From Ypsolopha sequella (lineage: Eukaryota > Arthropoda > Insecta > Lepidoptera > Ypsolophidae), in assembly GCA_934047225.1 (NCBI GenBank), contig OW203991.1, positions 5,394,001 to 5,458,000 of the forward strand: DNA of 64,000 nt, written 5' to 3'. Positions 31,847-42,012 of this stretch are shown one piece after another. The notes below the pieces were generated by a model, which did no database searches, was not told the origin of the DNA, and worked only from the letters and a program-made list of their open reading frames with translations. The translations under genes were made by a program, and so were the position numbers. Position 1 is the stretch's first letter. Each line of letters begins with the position of its first letter.

Positions 31847-32250
31847 AGTCAGAGTTTCGAGATTGGGCAAAACAGGGTTCGGGGTTATGGCTTTTTAAGA
31901 TAGTAAAATATTAATTTCTGAACAAAATAAATACCACTTGTTACCTTACAAGATGAAGTACAGGTTCATTAAAAAAAATCTTGGCACTAATGTATAGTAA
32001 CTTCAGAAAAAAAAACAGGATTTTCAAATTCAGGTTACACCCGTAGCGCTGCAATGCTATTCAAGAGATTTTCTTGAAATTCCTGTTTTTTTTCTGAAGT
32101 TACTATACATTATTGCCGTGATTTTTTTTTTAATGAACCTGCACTTCATCTTGTAAGGTAACAAGTGGTATTTATTTTGTTCAGAAATTTAAATTTTTAC
32201 CGTCTTAAAAAGCCATAACCCCGAACCCCGAATCTCGGAACACCGACCCT
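31847..32250. mobile_element. Large palindromic element flanked by TTAA
   Basis: TTAA at 31843-31846 and 32251-32254. Ends GAGTCAGAGTTTCGAG and CTCGGAACACCGACCC are inverted partners. Arms of about 180 bp share CTTGTTACCTTACAAGATGA and AGTTACTATACATTA phrases. No coding capacity. TTAA suggests piggyBac-type mobilisation, but the ends differ from the other two TTAA families. Confidence 0.65.
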
Positions 32251-32279
32251 TAAATTCAAAATTCAGAAAATTTCATCCA

Positions 32280-32412
32280 ATCGCGTTTTCCTTCTGTGAG
32301 AATCTTCATCAAATACTCAATAAACATTTACCCAAAAATGAAATACGTAGATGACGTTATAGTGGAGTAAATGGATTCGAAAAAACCCCATTTTCTTTTT
32401 GGTATCGCCTTA
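32280..32412. repeat. Partial copy of the 20552-20943 element
   Basis: CATTTACCCAAAAATGAAAT, ACGTCATCTA-type and GGTATCGCCTTAA phrases match 20548-20660 in reverse orientation. Confidence 0.55.
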
Positions 32413-32525
32413 ATTAAGATACTCAACTAATGCCGGGTCCAGATAGGACCCGAAATATATCTTGAGATTACTTTACAGTATTTATATTTGTATTATCCTA
32501 TATATCAGTATATTTTATTTAAAAA
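32405..32525 (+). mobile_element. Penelope-like single arm, core mutated
   Basis: Matches the right arm of the 4365-4680 palindrome, but the core reads CTAATG instead of CTGATG. The GGGTCC..GGACCC hairpin and GAAATATAT (GAAA at 32452-32455) remain. It ends about 50 bp before exon b. Confidence 0.6.
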
Positions 32526-32576
32526 AAAAAACACAAAAAATATGGACCGTGAATAATATTGGTGTTGTGTTTCCAG

Positions 32577-32670
32577 ACTGCAGATAATGCTACAGAGGAG
32601 AAAGAAGTACAAGAACCGTACTATCCTCGGCTACAAGACCCTGGCTGAAGGAGTCATCAGAATGGACCAG
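32577..32670 (+). CDS. PACS: PACS exon b: CK2-binding and cargo-binding segment
   Basis: TGTTTCCAG precedes the last base of a split Arg codon, then [20 protein letters not shown], nearly identical to vertebrate PACS. RRKKY corresponds to the RRKRY motif described as binding the CK2 regulatory subunit. The Arg of KNR corresponds to human PACS1 R203, the residue changed in PACS1 syndrome. The exon ends in phase 0 (GTC ATC AGA ATG GAC CAG) at GTATGA. Confidence 0.95.
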
Positions 32671-32689
32671 GTATGATAAGCGAATCCAC

Positions 32690-32764
32690 TGCCGGCACAC
32701 AGTTCATACTTAGGTTAGGAACACCTCTGACACCCCCTTGGTGATTCATGTCGTGGCGATATGT
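32690..32764 (+). repeat. SINE-like 3' end
   Basis: GGAACACCTCTGACACCCCC and ATTCATGTCGTGGCGATAT match the end of the repeat at 38640-38945. Confidence 0.5.
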
Positions 32765-33032
32765 ATACAAGGTGACTTTTTGATCATCATCCAAATACAT
32801 ACTGGTGGCTTGGTAAGTGATTAGTATCATGGATCAATAACAATTTTGGTGAAATTCGGAAAATGAAATTTTGACTCCCCATACTGACTCACTCGGGACT
32901 GGAAGTGAATTTCTATGGGAAGCCGAAATTCCATTTTAGGAATTTCACAAAAATTGTTATTGATCCAAGATACTGATCACTTATCAAGCCTCCAGTATGA
33001 ATTTGGATGATGATCAAAAAGTCACCTTGTAT
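32765..33032. mobile_element. Palindromic MITE family B
   Basis: ACAAGGTGACTTTTTGATCA and its mirror, with TAT on both flanks. The arms meet at TCACTCGGGACTGGAAGTGA. Confidence 0.75.
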
Positions 33033-33187
33033 ATGTATGTGTGCCAGTCAGGCGCTTACCCAGCTTTCAAAACAGAGTGGGGGGTCACTAAGGTATCTGG
33101 AAAATATGTTATATTTAAATATTTTTTTATAAAAGATAGTTTTTTCGGAACATGCTTTTTCGGTAGGGTCATGACTCCCCTGGCATC

Positions 33188-33466
33188 CATTGGCGTGCAC
33201 AGAACTTTTTGCTGGAAAAGCAAACAATTGGTCAGGAACAACGACATTCTCAAGAACAACAATAAAAAAAATATGAAAAAATTTAAATATCACTTTGAAA
33301 AAAAAAAGTTTGTATAGGAAATTTTCACTCTAGGGTAGACATTGTCTACCCTGGCGTCATACAAATTTTTTTTTTCAAATTGATATTTGAATTTTTTCAT
33401 ATTTTTTTATTGTTGTTCTTGACCAATTGTTTGCTTTTCCAGCAAAAAGTTCTGTGCACGCCACTG
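33188..33466. mobile_element. hAT-type MITE (CAGTGGCG family)
   Basis: CATTGGCGTGCACAGAAC and its mirror are bounded by a perfect 8-bp duplication CTGGCATC (33180-33187 and 33467-33474). Sister of 18727-18989. It has a duplicated AACAACGACATTCTCAAG stretch in the left arm. Confidence 0.85.
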
Positions 33467-33870
33467 CTGGCATCCACCCCGGGCACGCGCCTGGCCATAG
33501 TCAATAAACATTAGAAACAACCGTAATAAAACAATGTCTAATGTTAAGCAAGATCGGTTGTCTTGAATTTATTTAACTTTGTGAACCTAAATTTAGGAGA
33601 TAGCAGAAATAGGAACAAAGATCTCAGTCAAAGATGTCGGCGAAAGCGTTTTAGCTTTATGTGAGGGGAAATAAATTTATTTTTATAGCCTCGTTAATCT
33701 GGCCGGCTTACAATGTGCTTAACAAAATTTAGAGCTAGGGTTAGACTTCGGGAACATAAATCTATTTGACGGGCCTTTCTGGTGGTTGTTTGGGATTAGG
33801 AGTTTGTTTGTTCGTGTGAAACGTGTTTACTTCATTTTATGGTTTCAAACGATTTGATGGTTTTTAATAT
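33467..33870. other. Intron sequence, nothing recognised
   Basis: AGTCAGGCGCTTACCC (near 33047) and GGGCACGCGCCTGGC (near 33480) may be the ends of an older element that hosts the hAT MITE. Otherwise no feature. Confidence 0.35.
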
Positions 33871-33878
33871 GAACTTAA

Positions 33879-34263
33879 GGTTAAAAGTCTGTCGTTTAGC
33901 GCAAAGTGCATAACTTAACTTTGTTTTTCTCGTTTAGAAGTTAAAAACCTTTTGATATGTGGCGGTTGACGCCAATAGTTCAGTATTAGTGAGGTTTACT
34001 CGTATAAAGCAAGAGTTAGAAATTGTATACGCGCTTAGTCTTTATTTTTTGAAAACCAACTTAAAATGCTGTCTTTATATTGTATGGACAAGATTATGAC
34101 TAATTGTGCATTAAATTTCAAAGTCATGCTTTATAAATCTCACTAATACTGAACTTTTGGCGTCAATTGCCACATACCAAAAGGTTTTTCAATTTTTAAC
34201 TTCTGAACAAGAAAAACAAAGTTAAGTTATGCATTTTGCGCTAAGCGACTGACGTTTGATACC
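33879..34263. mobile_element. piggyBac-type MITE
   Basis: TTAA at 33875-33878 is followed by GGTTAAAAGTCTGTCGTTTA. The right end GCGCTAAGCGACTGACGTTT is present, but its flanking TTAA is not intact. Confidence 0.65.
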
Positions 34264-34298
34264 CTTTGGTTCAACCCTTAAAAATATTAAGCCGAAAA

Positions 34299-34640
34299 AT
34301 ATTATGGCCGATTTTTTTTGGCACATCCCTAGTGTGATGTATGCCTAGTGTATGTGTACATCCCTACTCTCAGGAACAACCATAATGTCAGTCACGTCCC
34401 TAGTTTCGGGTACATCCCTAGTGCACATCACTACGAATGGCACATCTTTAATGTCAGGTACATCACTATGTCAAAGTTAAATAATGTCAAAGCACATCTC
34501 CGAAATCAGGGAGATCACTACGAACTCGGGGACATCACTATTTCGAAGTCAAAAAATGTCAAAATGTCCCTAGCGTAAGGACATCACTATGAAAAATACA
34601 AAGAATGTAAGCACATCCCTAACGTCATAATAATAATTAT
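34299..34640. repeat. Degenerate array of ACATCCCTA/ACATCACTA motifs
   Basis: At least ten ACATC(C/A)CTA-like words recur with irregular spacing of about 20-40 bp, often followed by GTGT, TTTCG or ATGTCA. Two longer words, AATGTCAAA and TCGAAGTCAAA-like, also recur. It is a decayed minisatellite of uncertain unit. Confidence 0.55.
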
Positions 34641-35424
34641 GGTATGTAATGGATTTTCATACGAATTTCCTGGACACTTATTGAGACACTTCCTGGACAC
34701 TTGAAATAACTCTCCAGGATGTAGTACTTACTGTCTTGTCGATACGGTATGAAATGATAACATTACAACATATTTTTGAGAAAAAATATTGACTATATTT
34801 TGACAGTGTCACTGTATTATATTGTTAACCAGATATAAATCTCAAGTGACGTGATTTGTTATTTCCTTTCCGTTTATAAAGCCTTCACTGTCGCTCGGGC
34901 TCCAAAAACGCTCTAGGCAATAAGCGATCCATTTCCGCTCGATATAAAAATCTACTTCATGCTTCCTCTATATAAACCGAATAATAAATTGTAAGAGCCT
35001 AGCATTTGGAAACTTATTTCAGAGAAAATAGGATTCAAAGTAATTTTAGAACATGTGTAAAAAATTAGAACCGGAAGCATTCTAGTTGTTTATACCTGAC
35101 CGGACGTGCACGGTCTGTTATGGATTGTATAGAAAGCGAAAATACGAACACGGAAATACGACCTTTGCCGAAGAGTGCCGAAGATTCATATGCGCATTAT
35201 TTAAATTGTACTGTAAATTTATTCCCAGGATATCGCATGTCCTCTGCTATAAATTGAAGTGAATTACCTTGTGAATAAATTAATTGTTTTGTGTCAAGTT
35301 TCATGAGTACAAATTAATTAGCTCTCATTTTAATTAGTATATCATTGAAGAAGGTTTGTCTGTCTGTGCCTAAGATGAGATCTTATCTTTGTGATTTAAT
35401 TAGCTTTTAGTTTGTCTACGAAGC
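34641..35424. other. Intron sequence, nothing recognised
   Basis: AT-rich intron DNA without supportable features. Confidence 0.4.
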
Positions 35425-35620
35425 TTTCAAAATTACATACATACATACATACATACATAAACTCACGCCTGTCTCCCAGAGCGGTAGGCAGAGACTACAG
35501 ATTTCCATCTGCTACGACCCAGACACACCTCTTTCGCCTCTTCCACAACCATCAATCTAGTCATACAAGCTCTTCTATTCCGGGTACTTTTGACATGGCT
35601 CTTCTTCAGTATGTCGCCAA
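35425..35620 (-). mobile_element. RTE-like 3' end with CATA tail
   Basis: A CATACATA array precedes ACTCACGCCTGTCTCCCAGA, the reverse of the 3' end at 6270-6410. Coding remnant reads on the minus strand. Confidence 0.6.
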
Positions 35621-35741
35621 TTTGGTCAGCATGCGGCCCTTTTCTGTTCTATCTAACAATAACAACACAATTTTAAGTTAAGCGATATTAAGATGACGTA
35701 AGTAGTAAAAAAAATAACTTTTGTAACAGTAGGACTCTTAA

Positions 35742-36100
35742 GGTTAAATGTCAGTCGCTTAGCGCGAAGTGCGTAACTTAACTTTGTATTTCTTGTTTAG
35801 AAGTTGAAAATTAAAAATGATTTTGGTATGTGGCAGTTGACGCCAAAAGTTCAATATTAGTGAGGTTTATAAAGCATGAGTTTGAAATTTAATGCACAAT
35901 TAGTAGTGATCTTGTCCTAACAAAGTTAAAACAGCATTTCATGACTAATTGTACATACAATTTAAACTCTAGCTTTATAAACCTCAGTAATACTGAACTA
36001 TTAGCTTCAAATGCCACAGATCAAAATGTTTTTCATATTTAAATTTCTAAACAAGAAAAACAAATTTAAGTTTTGCACCTTGCGCTAAGCACGTTTAACC
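35742..36100. mobile_element. piggyBac-type MITE with intact TTAA flanks
   Basis: TTAA at 35738-35741 and 36101-36104 flank GGTTAAATGTCAGTCGCTTA and GCACGTTTAACC. Best-preserved flanks of this family. Confidence 0.75.
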
Positions 36101-36332
36101 TTAAATTGCAAGGAGGTCTTTCCCAAGACGATATGTCAATGTAGAGTAAATGTTACAACTTGTGGTGCCGTATGTCGTGTCGCGTCGTGTCGTGTCGGTG
36201 TCATGTGGTGTCGCGCAGCCCAAAAAAAATTCGCTAAATCGAAAAAAAAATGCAATGTGAAGACTTTGAAGACTTCACAGAAGTTCAGTTTAAAACTCCA
36301 TCCATTTCAAAGTCCATCCGTTCGTTATAAAC

Positions 36333-37049
36333 CAGGGATGGGCAAACTTTTTCCTACGCGGGCCAATATTTACAAACAGTATCTATGGGGGGCCAGGTTT
36401 TTGAATTGTTGGCTGTAATATAATTATTTATTAAAATAAAAGTATTTGTATATTCAGAAATAAAGTTAAAATTCAGAATTGACTCATAGGTTTCAACATT
36501 AAAATTCGTTTGGTTCACGTTAGAATCAAGTTGTATCGCTTCGTCTGCGCGTAGAAAAAACGCCGTTTGCATAGGCTCTTACGTCTTGACATACCGATCA
36601 AAGGAATAAATGAAACACGCGATTGATTAATACGAGCGGCACTGTACTTGATACATTTTTGTTATGTGATTTATGTTATTAGGGTTCCGTACCCAAAGGG
36701 TAAGGGTCGGGACTCGGGACCAAGACTCCGCTATCCGTCCGTCTGTGACCAGGCTGTATCTCATGAACCGTGATACTCTTAGTTAGACAGTTGAAATTTT
36801 CAAAGATGATGTATTTCTGTTGCCGCTATAACAAAATCCTTAAAAACAGAATAAAATAAATATTTAAGGGGGCTTAATTTTTTGGCGTTTTTATAGATAA
36901 TGGTACGGAACCCTTCGTGCGCGAGTCCGACTCGCACTTGGCCTGTTTTTGTTATTATTTATTTCTACTTCGGGGTCGATGGTCGCGGGCCGGATTGCAA
37001 CTGTTCGTGGACCGGAGATGGCCCGCAGGCCGTAGTTTGCCCACCCCTG
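36333..37049. mobile_element. hAT-type element (CAGGGATGGGCAAACT ends)
   Basis: CAGGGATGGGCAAACT on the left and AGTTTGCCCACCCCTG on the right are near-perfect inverted ends. The flanks TTATAAAC (36325-36332) and ATGTAAAC (37050-37057) agree at 6 of 8. Subterminal GGGGGCCAGG and GGCCCGCAGGCC are typical of this hAT group. A later repeat sits inside at 36682-36950. Confidence 0.75.
36682..36950. mobile_element. GGGTTCCGT repeat inserted in a hAT element
   Basis: Runs from GGGTTCCGTACCCAAAGGG to GAGTCCGACTCGCACTTGG and a T run. GTTATTA precedes (36675-36681) and follows (36951-36957) it, a clear 7-bp target duplication. The T-rich end and direct duplication suggest a retroposon read in reverse. 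Confidence 0.75.
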
Positions 37050-37354
37050 ATGTAAACCCATTATCTAAAACAAAGCATTCAAAAACGCTCTTGTGTGAAT
37101 TAAAATTGAATTTTATTAATTAAAAAACAGCATTATCTAATCTCTTCTTTTATCTGTTGCGATGGATGTACTGCACTTTAAGTATGCAATGCAACTCTGA
37201 TTGAATTTAAATTCCTGTTGTTTCCGAGTATAAACAGATAAATACAAGTCACAGTCTAAACTCCTGCACCCACGTTTCACCGACGATTATGTCGCATTTC
37301 TGGCATATATACCCATTGTTTAACGTGCTTTTCGAAACACGTAGACCGAACACA

Positions 37355-37434
37355 AAAGCGCTCTTACGGGATTTGAACCCGCGACCTCAGGTAGTGCTCG
37401 AGACGTTAGAACCGCTACACCACAGATGCGGTCA
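37355..37434 (-). repeat. tRNA-like SINE fragment
   Basis: Minus strand: GTGGTGTAGCGGTTCTAACG and B box GGTTCAAATCC at tRNA spacing, closing with GGGTTCAAATCCCGTAAGAG. The anticodon arm does not pair, so it is tRNA-derived and not a tRNA gene. Confidence 0.5.
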
Positions 37435-37960
37435 AAATCACGTTCCAAAATCTCTGCTTTAGAGGTAATAGTATTTTGTGCAACTGTGACACAATGCGCT
37501 GAGACGTGGCCTCTTACCAAAGGCTTGATCCGCCGGTTTAACCCCGGCTTCAGGCTTCAAGAACCGCGCCAAGCGGTTCTTCTTGCGACGGCGCCAGCAG
37601 AGAGAACAAATGTATGAAGTTGTGTAGAGCCGGCCATGGGTCGCCGCTATTCCGGAGAAAGAGTCGAAGCAAGACTTCTAAAACTCGAGCTAAAAATGTA
37701 TGGAGTTTGACAGATAAAACAGGTTTTTACGGTCGAGAAGGCTAATTCGACAGACTGGGAATTGCCCCGCTGGTCGCCGGTCCGCGTCTTGTCCGGTTTC
37801 GAGTGACTTGCGCTCTCGCGACGGTGGTTTGCGGGGAGGTGGGGAGCCGCGCCAGTGATCAAGCGCACAGGACGAAGCGTAGCAAGAAGCGCCGCCAGAA
37901 GCCTGAAGCTGTGGCCCTGGCGTAAGAGCCTATGATAAAAGCCCTTATTTAAATCCCCAG

Positions 37961-38120
37961 GTGCTACAACGGTCCATGGACATGGAGCTGGAACTCCGCG
38001 GTGTGGGCGGGAAGGGCGGTGCGGCGGGGGGACAGCCGGTGGCGAGACTCACCATCACTGGGCTGGCCTCCACCCCTGTTGACCATGACACCAAGAATAA
38101 CAACACCCTTCTCATCACCG
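37961..38120 (+). CDS. PACS: PACS exon c: end of cargo-binding region
   Basis: AAATCCCCAG precedes VLQRSMDMELEL, which aligns with MAEVMQHP...LVLGLHS of vertebrates. A GGKGGAAGGQP loop (GC-rich) comes before VARLTITGLASTPVDHD, equivalent to VAEIKIYSLSSQPIDHE. Donor CACCG|GTAAGG, phase 1. Confidence 0.93.
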
Positions 38121-38364
38121 GTAAGGGATCTGTTTTATGTAGAAGGTGGTTTTTTAGGGTTTCGTACACGAAGGGTGCCAAACGGGACCCTATTAATGTC
38201 ATATGTATGACAATGTATGTCACGGGTCTCTAGATCTTAGCTAGAGTGTCATTTTCTAGAGGTCATTGAGTAAAGTATAATTTTTGTTTTTCGGGGTCTA
38301 TGTCAATGGCCAAAGGAATTTGTAATTTCTGTAAAATATGTACCATATGCTGTATTTCAACAAC

Positions 38365-38545
38365 AAATTTTTGAGTGTGAGGCGTAACGTCGTCGCGTAA
38401 ACGTCTTTACTCGCCCAGATGAAGGCAGTCTAAATCTGCTGAAACTGGTCGGCTTTCCCGATCATAACACGTATTGAGGTGAGCCGTTTTTATATAAATC
38501 ATGAATTATCCTCAAGTCTCATTTAATTCTATAACAAATTTTAAT
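38365..38545 (+). mobile_element. Penelope-like element with CAGATGA...GAAAC core
   Basis: CAGATGA (38416-38422), an AGGCAG..CTGCT hairpin and GAAACTGGTCGG (GAAA at 38441-38444), then CGATCATAACACGTATTGAG. The same element occurs as an inverted pair at 61385-61655. Confidence 0.6.
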
Positions 38546-38639
38546 ACTGGAAACGCCGATTTATTATGTAGTTTTAGGGTTATCCCCAAATACTCTAACC
38601 AACTTAACCTTGCATTTTTGTTTCATAAATTTTGTAGAT

Positions 38640-38945
38640 AATCATAAGCTGGCTTGTCAATCTTGAGACCCAGGTTCGATCCCCGGTCGGGCATGCATCA
38701 ATGAGTTTTTCGGAATGTATGTGCGTAGTACTTGCTGAACGGTGAAGAAAACATCGTGAGGAAACCTGCATGCCCTTAAAAGCGTGTATTTGTGCCCGGA
38801 GAACGTTAATAGGCTCACAACCTATCACGTAGGACGTAATAATCGTTGGTGAAACAGGGGAATACCGAGTGGAATGTGATTTCACAGTTCATACTCGGGA
38901 ACACCTCTGACATCTCCTCGGGAATTCATGTCGTGACGATATATA
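38640..38945 (+). repeat. SINE-like repeat with B box
   Basis: GGTTCGATCCCCGGTCGGGC is a pol III B box in tRNA context. The body reads CTTGCTGAACGGTGAAG, CATCGTGAGGAAACC and GTGTATTTGTGCCCGG, and the end is TCATGTCGTGACGATATATA. It ends about 25 bp before exon d. Confidence 0.65.
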
Positions 38946-38970
38946 TATTTTTTTTATTTTTCCTTTCCAG

Positions 38971-39113
38971 AACGGGGGTACTCGGACGACGAAGAAGAAG
39001 GCGAGTTCTCGTCAGTTGAAGAAGCGGATGAGGTCACGTATGGCGAAAGAGCGAGACGGAGGACGCACTGCAGACAGCTCGCCTTCAATAAGGTCGACTT
39101 GAGCTATACTAAA
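38971..39113 (+). CDS. PACS: PACS exon d: acidic autoregulatory cluster
   Basis: TCCTTTCCAG, then ERGYSDDEEEGEFSSVEEAD, the counterpart of NYSEEEEESFSSEQEG in vertebrates. There the cluster contains the CK2-phosphorylated Ser278 that controls cargo binding. The Ser of YSDDEEE is a good CK2 site and the likely equivalent. The basic ERARRRTHCRQLAF follows. Ends phase 0 at GTGAGT. Confidence 0.93.
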
Positions 39114-39253
39114 GTGAGTGCATATACTGGTATAGTAATATGTCTACAAGATTTAATTATTGAGCCAACTCGGTAAATTTTGGAGAAATTGTGTTTTTAT
39201 ACCAGAGGCTGTCTCATTCATGCATAACATAGTTCCACGCGTCTGTGTGCAAC

Positions 39254-39979
39254 TAGGGAATGCAATCTTGCACCTAAATGTCAATCTTGGTATTTGCAAG
39301 ATTACAAAAAATCAATCTCGCAAGATCTCGCGAGATCTTGCATTAATTAAAGTTCTTTCGAAAAAATATTGTTTCAACTACTGGTTAATAAAAAAATTTA
39401 AACAAGATATCAGTCCAATTAAAGGGATGTATTTAAACACACTTATAATAGTTAATTATATTATTCTACAGATCATACTGAAAAACTTTCCCAAAGAAAC
39501 ATACCAGCGAAAATGAAAAAATAAATTCTCCTTTCCATAATAACTTAAAAAAACCTACTGTAAATGTTGTATGGGCATGTGTTTTTTTTATTTGCTTTGT
39601 TATGTTTCTTTGTAAAATTTGTTTTTGTGAACAGTAGAATAGAGTATATGATTTTATTTAAAGATAACGTGTGTTTTCACTTTATATAGCCTATAGACAA
39701 GCCCGGCCGCAGACAAAGTTCTTTCCAATTCCATGTTTGTAGTCATCAATTTCAACAAAATGATATTGATGATTGTATGATTCAAAATGCAGTTATTGTC
39801 TTCTCGACCCAGCAAATCCAAGGCTTTATCTTTTTTTTTTATTCAAGTGTCGTCAATGCCCTGCATCTGTAATATGCGCTGCCGCTTGATCTCGCAAATC
39901 TTGCGAGATCTCGCAAATCTTGCGAGATCTCGCACTGATAACGATGCGTGATCTCGGTATACCGAGATTGCATTCCCTA
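39254..39979. mobile_element. hAT-type element with CTCGCGAG palindromes
   Basis: TAGGGAATGCAATCTTGC and GAGATTGCATTCCCTA are inverted ends. The flanks TGTGCAAC (39246-39253 and 39980-39987) are a perfect 8-bp duplication. Repeated palindromic words (AGATCTCGCGAGATCT, CTTGCGAGATCTCGC) cluster near both ends and could be transposase-binding sites. No transposase frame. Confidence 0.85.
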
Positions 39980-39987
39980 TGTGCAAC

Positions 39988-40768
39988 GCACACCCGCTAG
40001 GAATGAGTGTTTGTGCGTAAGTAGCTTGTATAATAGAAGGCGTTATGCAATAAGGAATCGGAATTGGTTATCATGAAAAAATACAATTGGAGATTTTTGT
40101 GGATAATGGACCTAATCTACCCTCGAAATTTGGCTCATTAATTGAATGTCATCGTGTTTGTCAAATTATTAGCGTGAAAGATGTAATAAGTTCAGATTGA
40201 GAACTCGCACTATCAGAGAAGTCGTAACCAAGTCTTTATTTACGTTCGAATAAGAACAAAAATGCCTTAATTTATTTAAATAAATTATTAACCCGCGGAA
40301 ATTCTCCAGTGGTGCGTTACTCTAAATGGAATTTAGCCAAATTGGGGGTATTACATTTGGGGCCTGACCGTTTAGCTCTAGGAATTTTGCTGTAAGTAGC
40401 TTATTATTTCCAATAAAAGAGGATATAAGACATTTTTTTTATAAACATTTTCTTTTAAGTTTTTGCCTTGAAATATTTCATCTGCAGTGCATGATAAAAG
40501 TGTAGGTGACTCTAAGAAGCGCTTAGCTTTGCTTTAAAATAACTATGTAAATTTTATTATTACACAATTAATTACTATAATATATATATTACCCAGAAAA
40601 ACAAAATCAAAAGAAACAAAAACAAAAGAAATACACAAAATGTTAAAAATTGGTATGTAGTCGTGTATGTATTTTTTATTTATTTTTACATTTAATTTAA
40701 AATGCATGGTCCAAAATCCAATCAGCTTTGAAGAATAAGCAAGCAGATAAGCATAGCTTTGCACGCAG
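39988..40768. other. Intron sequence, nothing recognised
   Basis: AT-rich intron between a hAT element and exon e. Confidence 0.4.
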
Positions 40769-40897
40769 CTCTCGTCCCGTGATCTGAGCTACCGTGACCG
40801 GGACAGCTATATGCGGTCCAAGGTGAACGAACGAGACAGCGATAGCGAGCTGGAGGCCGCGGCAGCCAAGCGCAAGGGCAGCCGCGGAAAACTCGCG
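40769..40897 (+). CDS. PACS: PACS exon e: charged linker
   Basis: TTTGCACGCAG, then 43 codons reading LSSRDLSYRDRDSYMRSK and NERDSDSELEAAAAKRKG, phase 0 to phase 0, donor GCG|GTGAGG. It aligns only loosely with the DLRKVKKTRRKL linker of vertebrates. Because the exon is symmetric it could be skipped in frame. Confidence 0.88.
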
Positions 40898-41199
40898 GTG
40901 AGGCTTCACGCATGTGCCGTAGAATTTGTAAATGCGTGTTTGAATTTGGAATGGAATAACCGTTTTTAAGGCTGTGGCCTTGGAAGGGCGCGGCGATAGG
41001 GTCAGCGACTAACCATAGACAAGGCATTGCGAATTTTGCGCGTACGCAAGGTGTGCAGATGTACATGGTCTCGAATTTGAACGGCTGGTGGCATCAAAAA
41101 AACGCGTGCGAATTACACAAATGAAACAATAAAGTTTTAATATCATTGTTGGGTACTGATTTTTAAAACGGGCCTTTTTTATACAATCGTAGTTTATTA

Positions 41200-41325
41200 T
41201 TTACCCAATCGCATGTCATGTAAGCAGGAGGTCGCTGGTTCAAATCCTGGCTCGAGGAATTTTTTCAAAATATTTGTGCTTTTAAATTTATTTCCGAAGT
41301 TTGTAATGCACTTTAATAATAATCG
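41200..41325 (+). repeat. Partial tRNA-like TIR element
   Basis: GTAAGCAGGAGGTCGCTGGT, B box GGTTCAAATCC and the end TTGTAATGCACTTTAATAAT match the 10740-11008 element on the opposite strand. Confidence 0.55.
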
Positions 41326-41844
41326 TAGTTTTGTATGCTTTTGGCGGCAAAATGGATAAAGAGGGGTGATCGCCCGTAGGTCCGCACCTGCTTTGTTGTT
41401 GATATTCGATCGTTGCGTCTCTCTTACCGCTTCTTCTGCAAGGCCACAGCTTTATAATTATGTGCCAGTGGGGTATTTAAAGCTTATTTAAATGTTTTCT
41501 TACATCAAATTTGAAACTGTTTTTCTTTAAATAATAACGTACTAAATGTAAAAAGACCACAAATATTTACTGATATCACATTTTCACTAATATCATCCTG
41601 GACAACCTTCCCAGTGACAGTCGCGGATACAGGAGTTCGCCAAGGGAGGAGGGACAATTGTCGTGAGATTTTATCTTGGGGTCCATCCATATATTACGTC
41701 ATAATTTTTTGCCGATTCCCCCCCCCCGCCCTTCCCCCCTTCCCCCTACAATCATCCATTATCTAATGACCCCACTCTCTCACAAAACTGATGTCACTTT
41801 CATTATCTATATATTATTATAATATTACCATCATCCGCAGACCT
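41326..41844. other. Intron sequence, nothing recognised
   Basis: Contains a C-rich stretch at 41708-41747 and no exon. Confidence 0.4.
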
Positions 41845-42012
41845 GGGCCTGTAGCATAGTGTTTAATCGCGCGCGACGCCACTAGTTGAATCACAAGTGC
41901 AAGGAGCGTGACGTACTGTTTAATCGCAAAAACATCGTTAATCGTGCCACACTCCTCGCACTTGTGATTCAAATAAGTCGCATCACGCGCGATTAGACAC
42001 TGTGCTACGGGC
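41845..42012. mobile_element. 168-bp hAT-type MITE
   Basis: GGGCCTGTAGCATAGTG and CACTGTGCTACGGGC are inverted ends. The flanks GCAGACCT (41837-41844) and GCAGACCC (42013-42020) agree at 7 of 8. The arms include TAATCGCGCGCG and its mirror. Confidence 0.75.

Noticed and set aside
37355..37434. tRNA gene on the minus strand
   Set aside because: The B box is good but the anticodon arm does not pair. SINE-like remnant.
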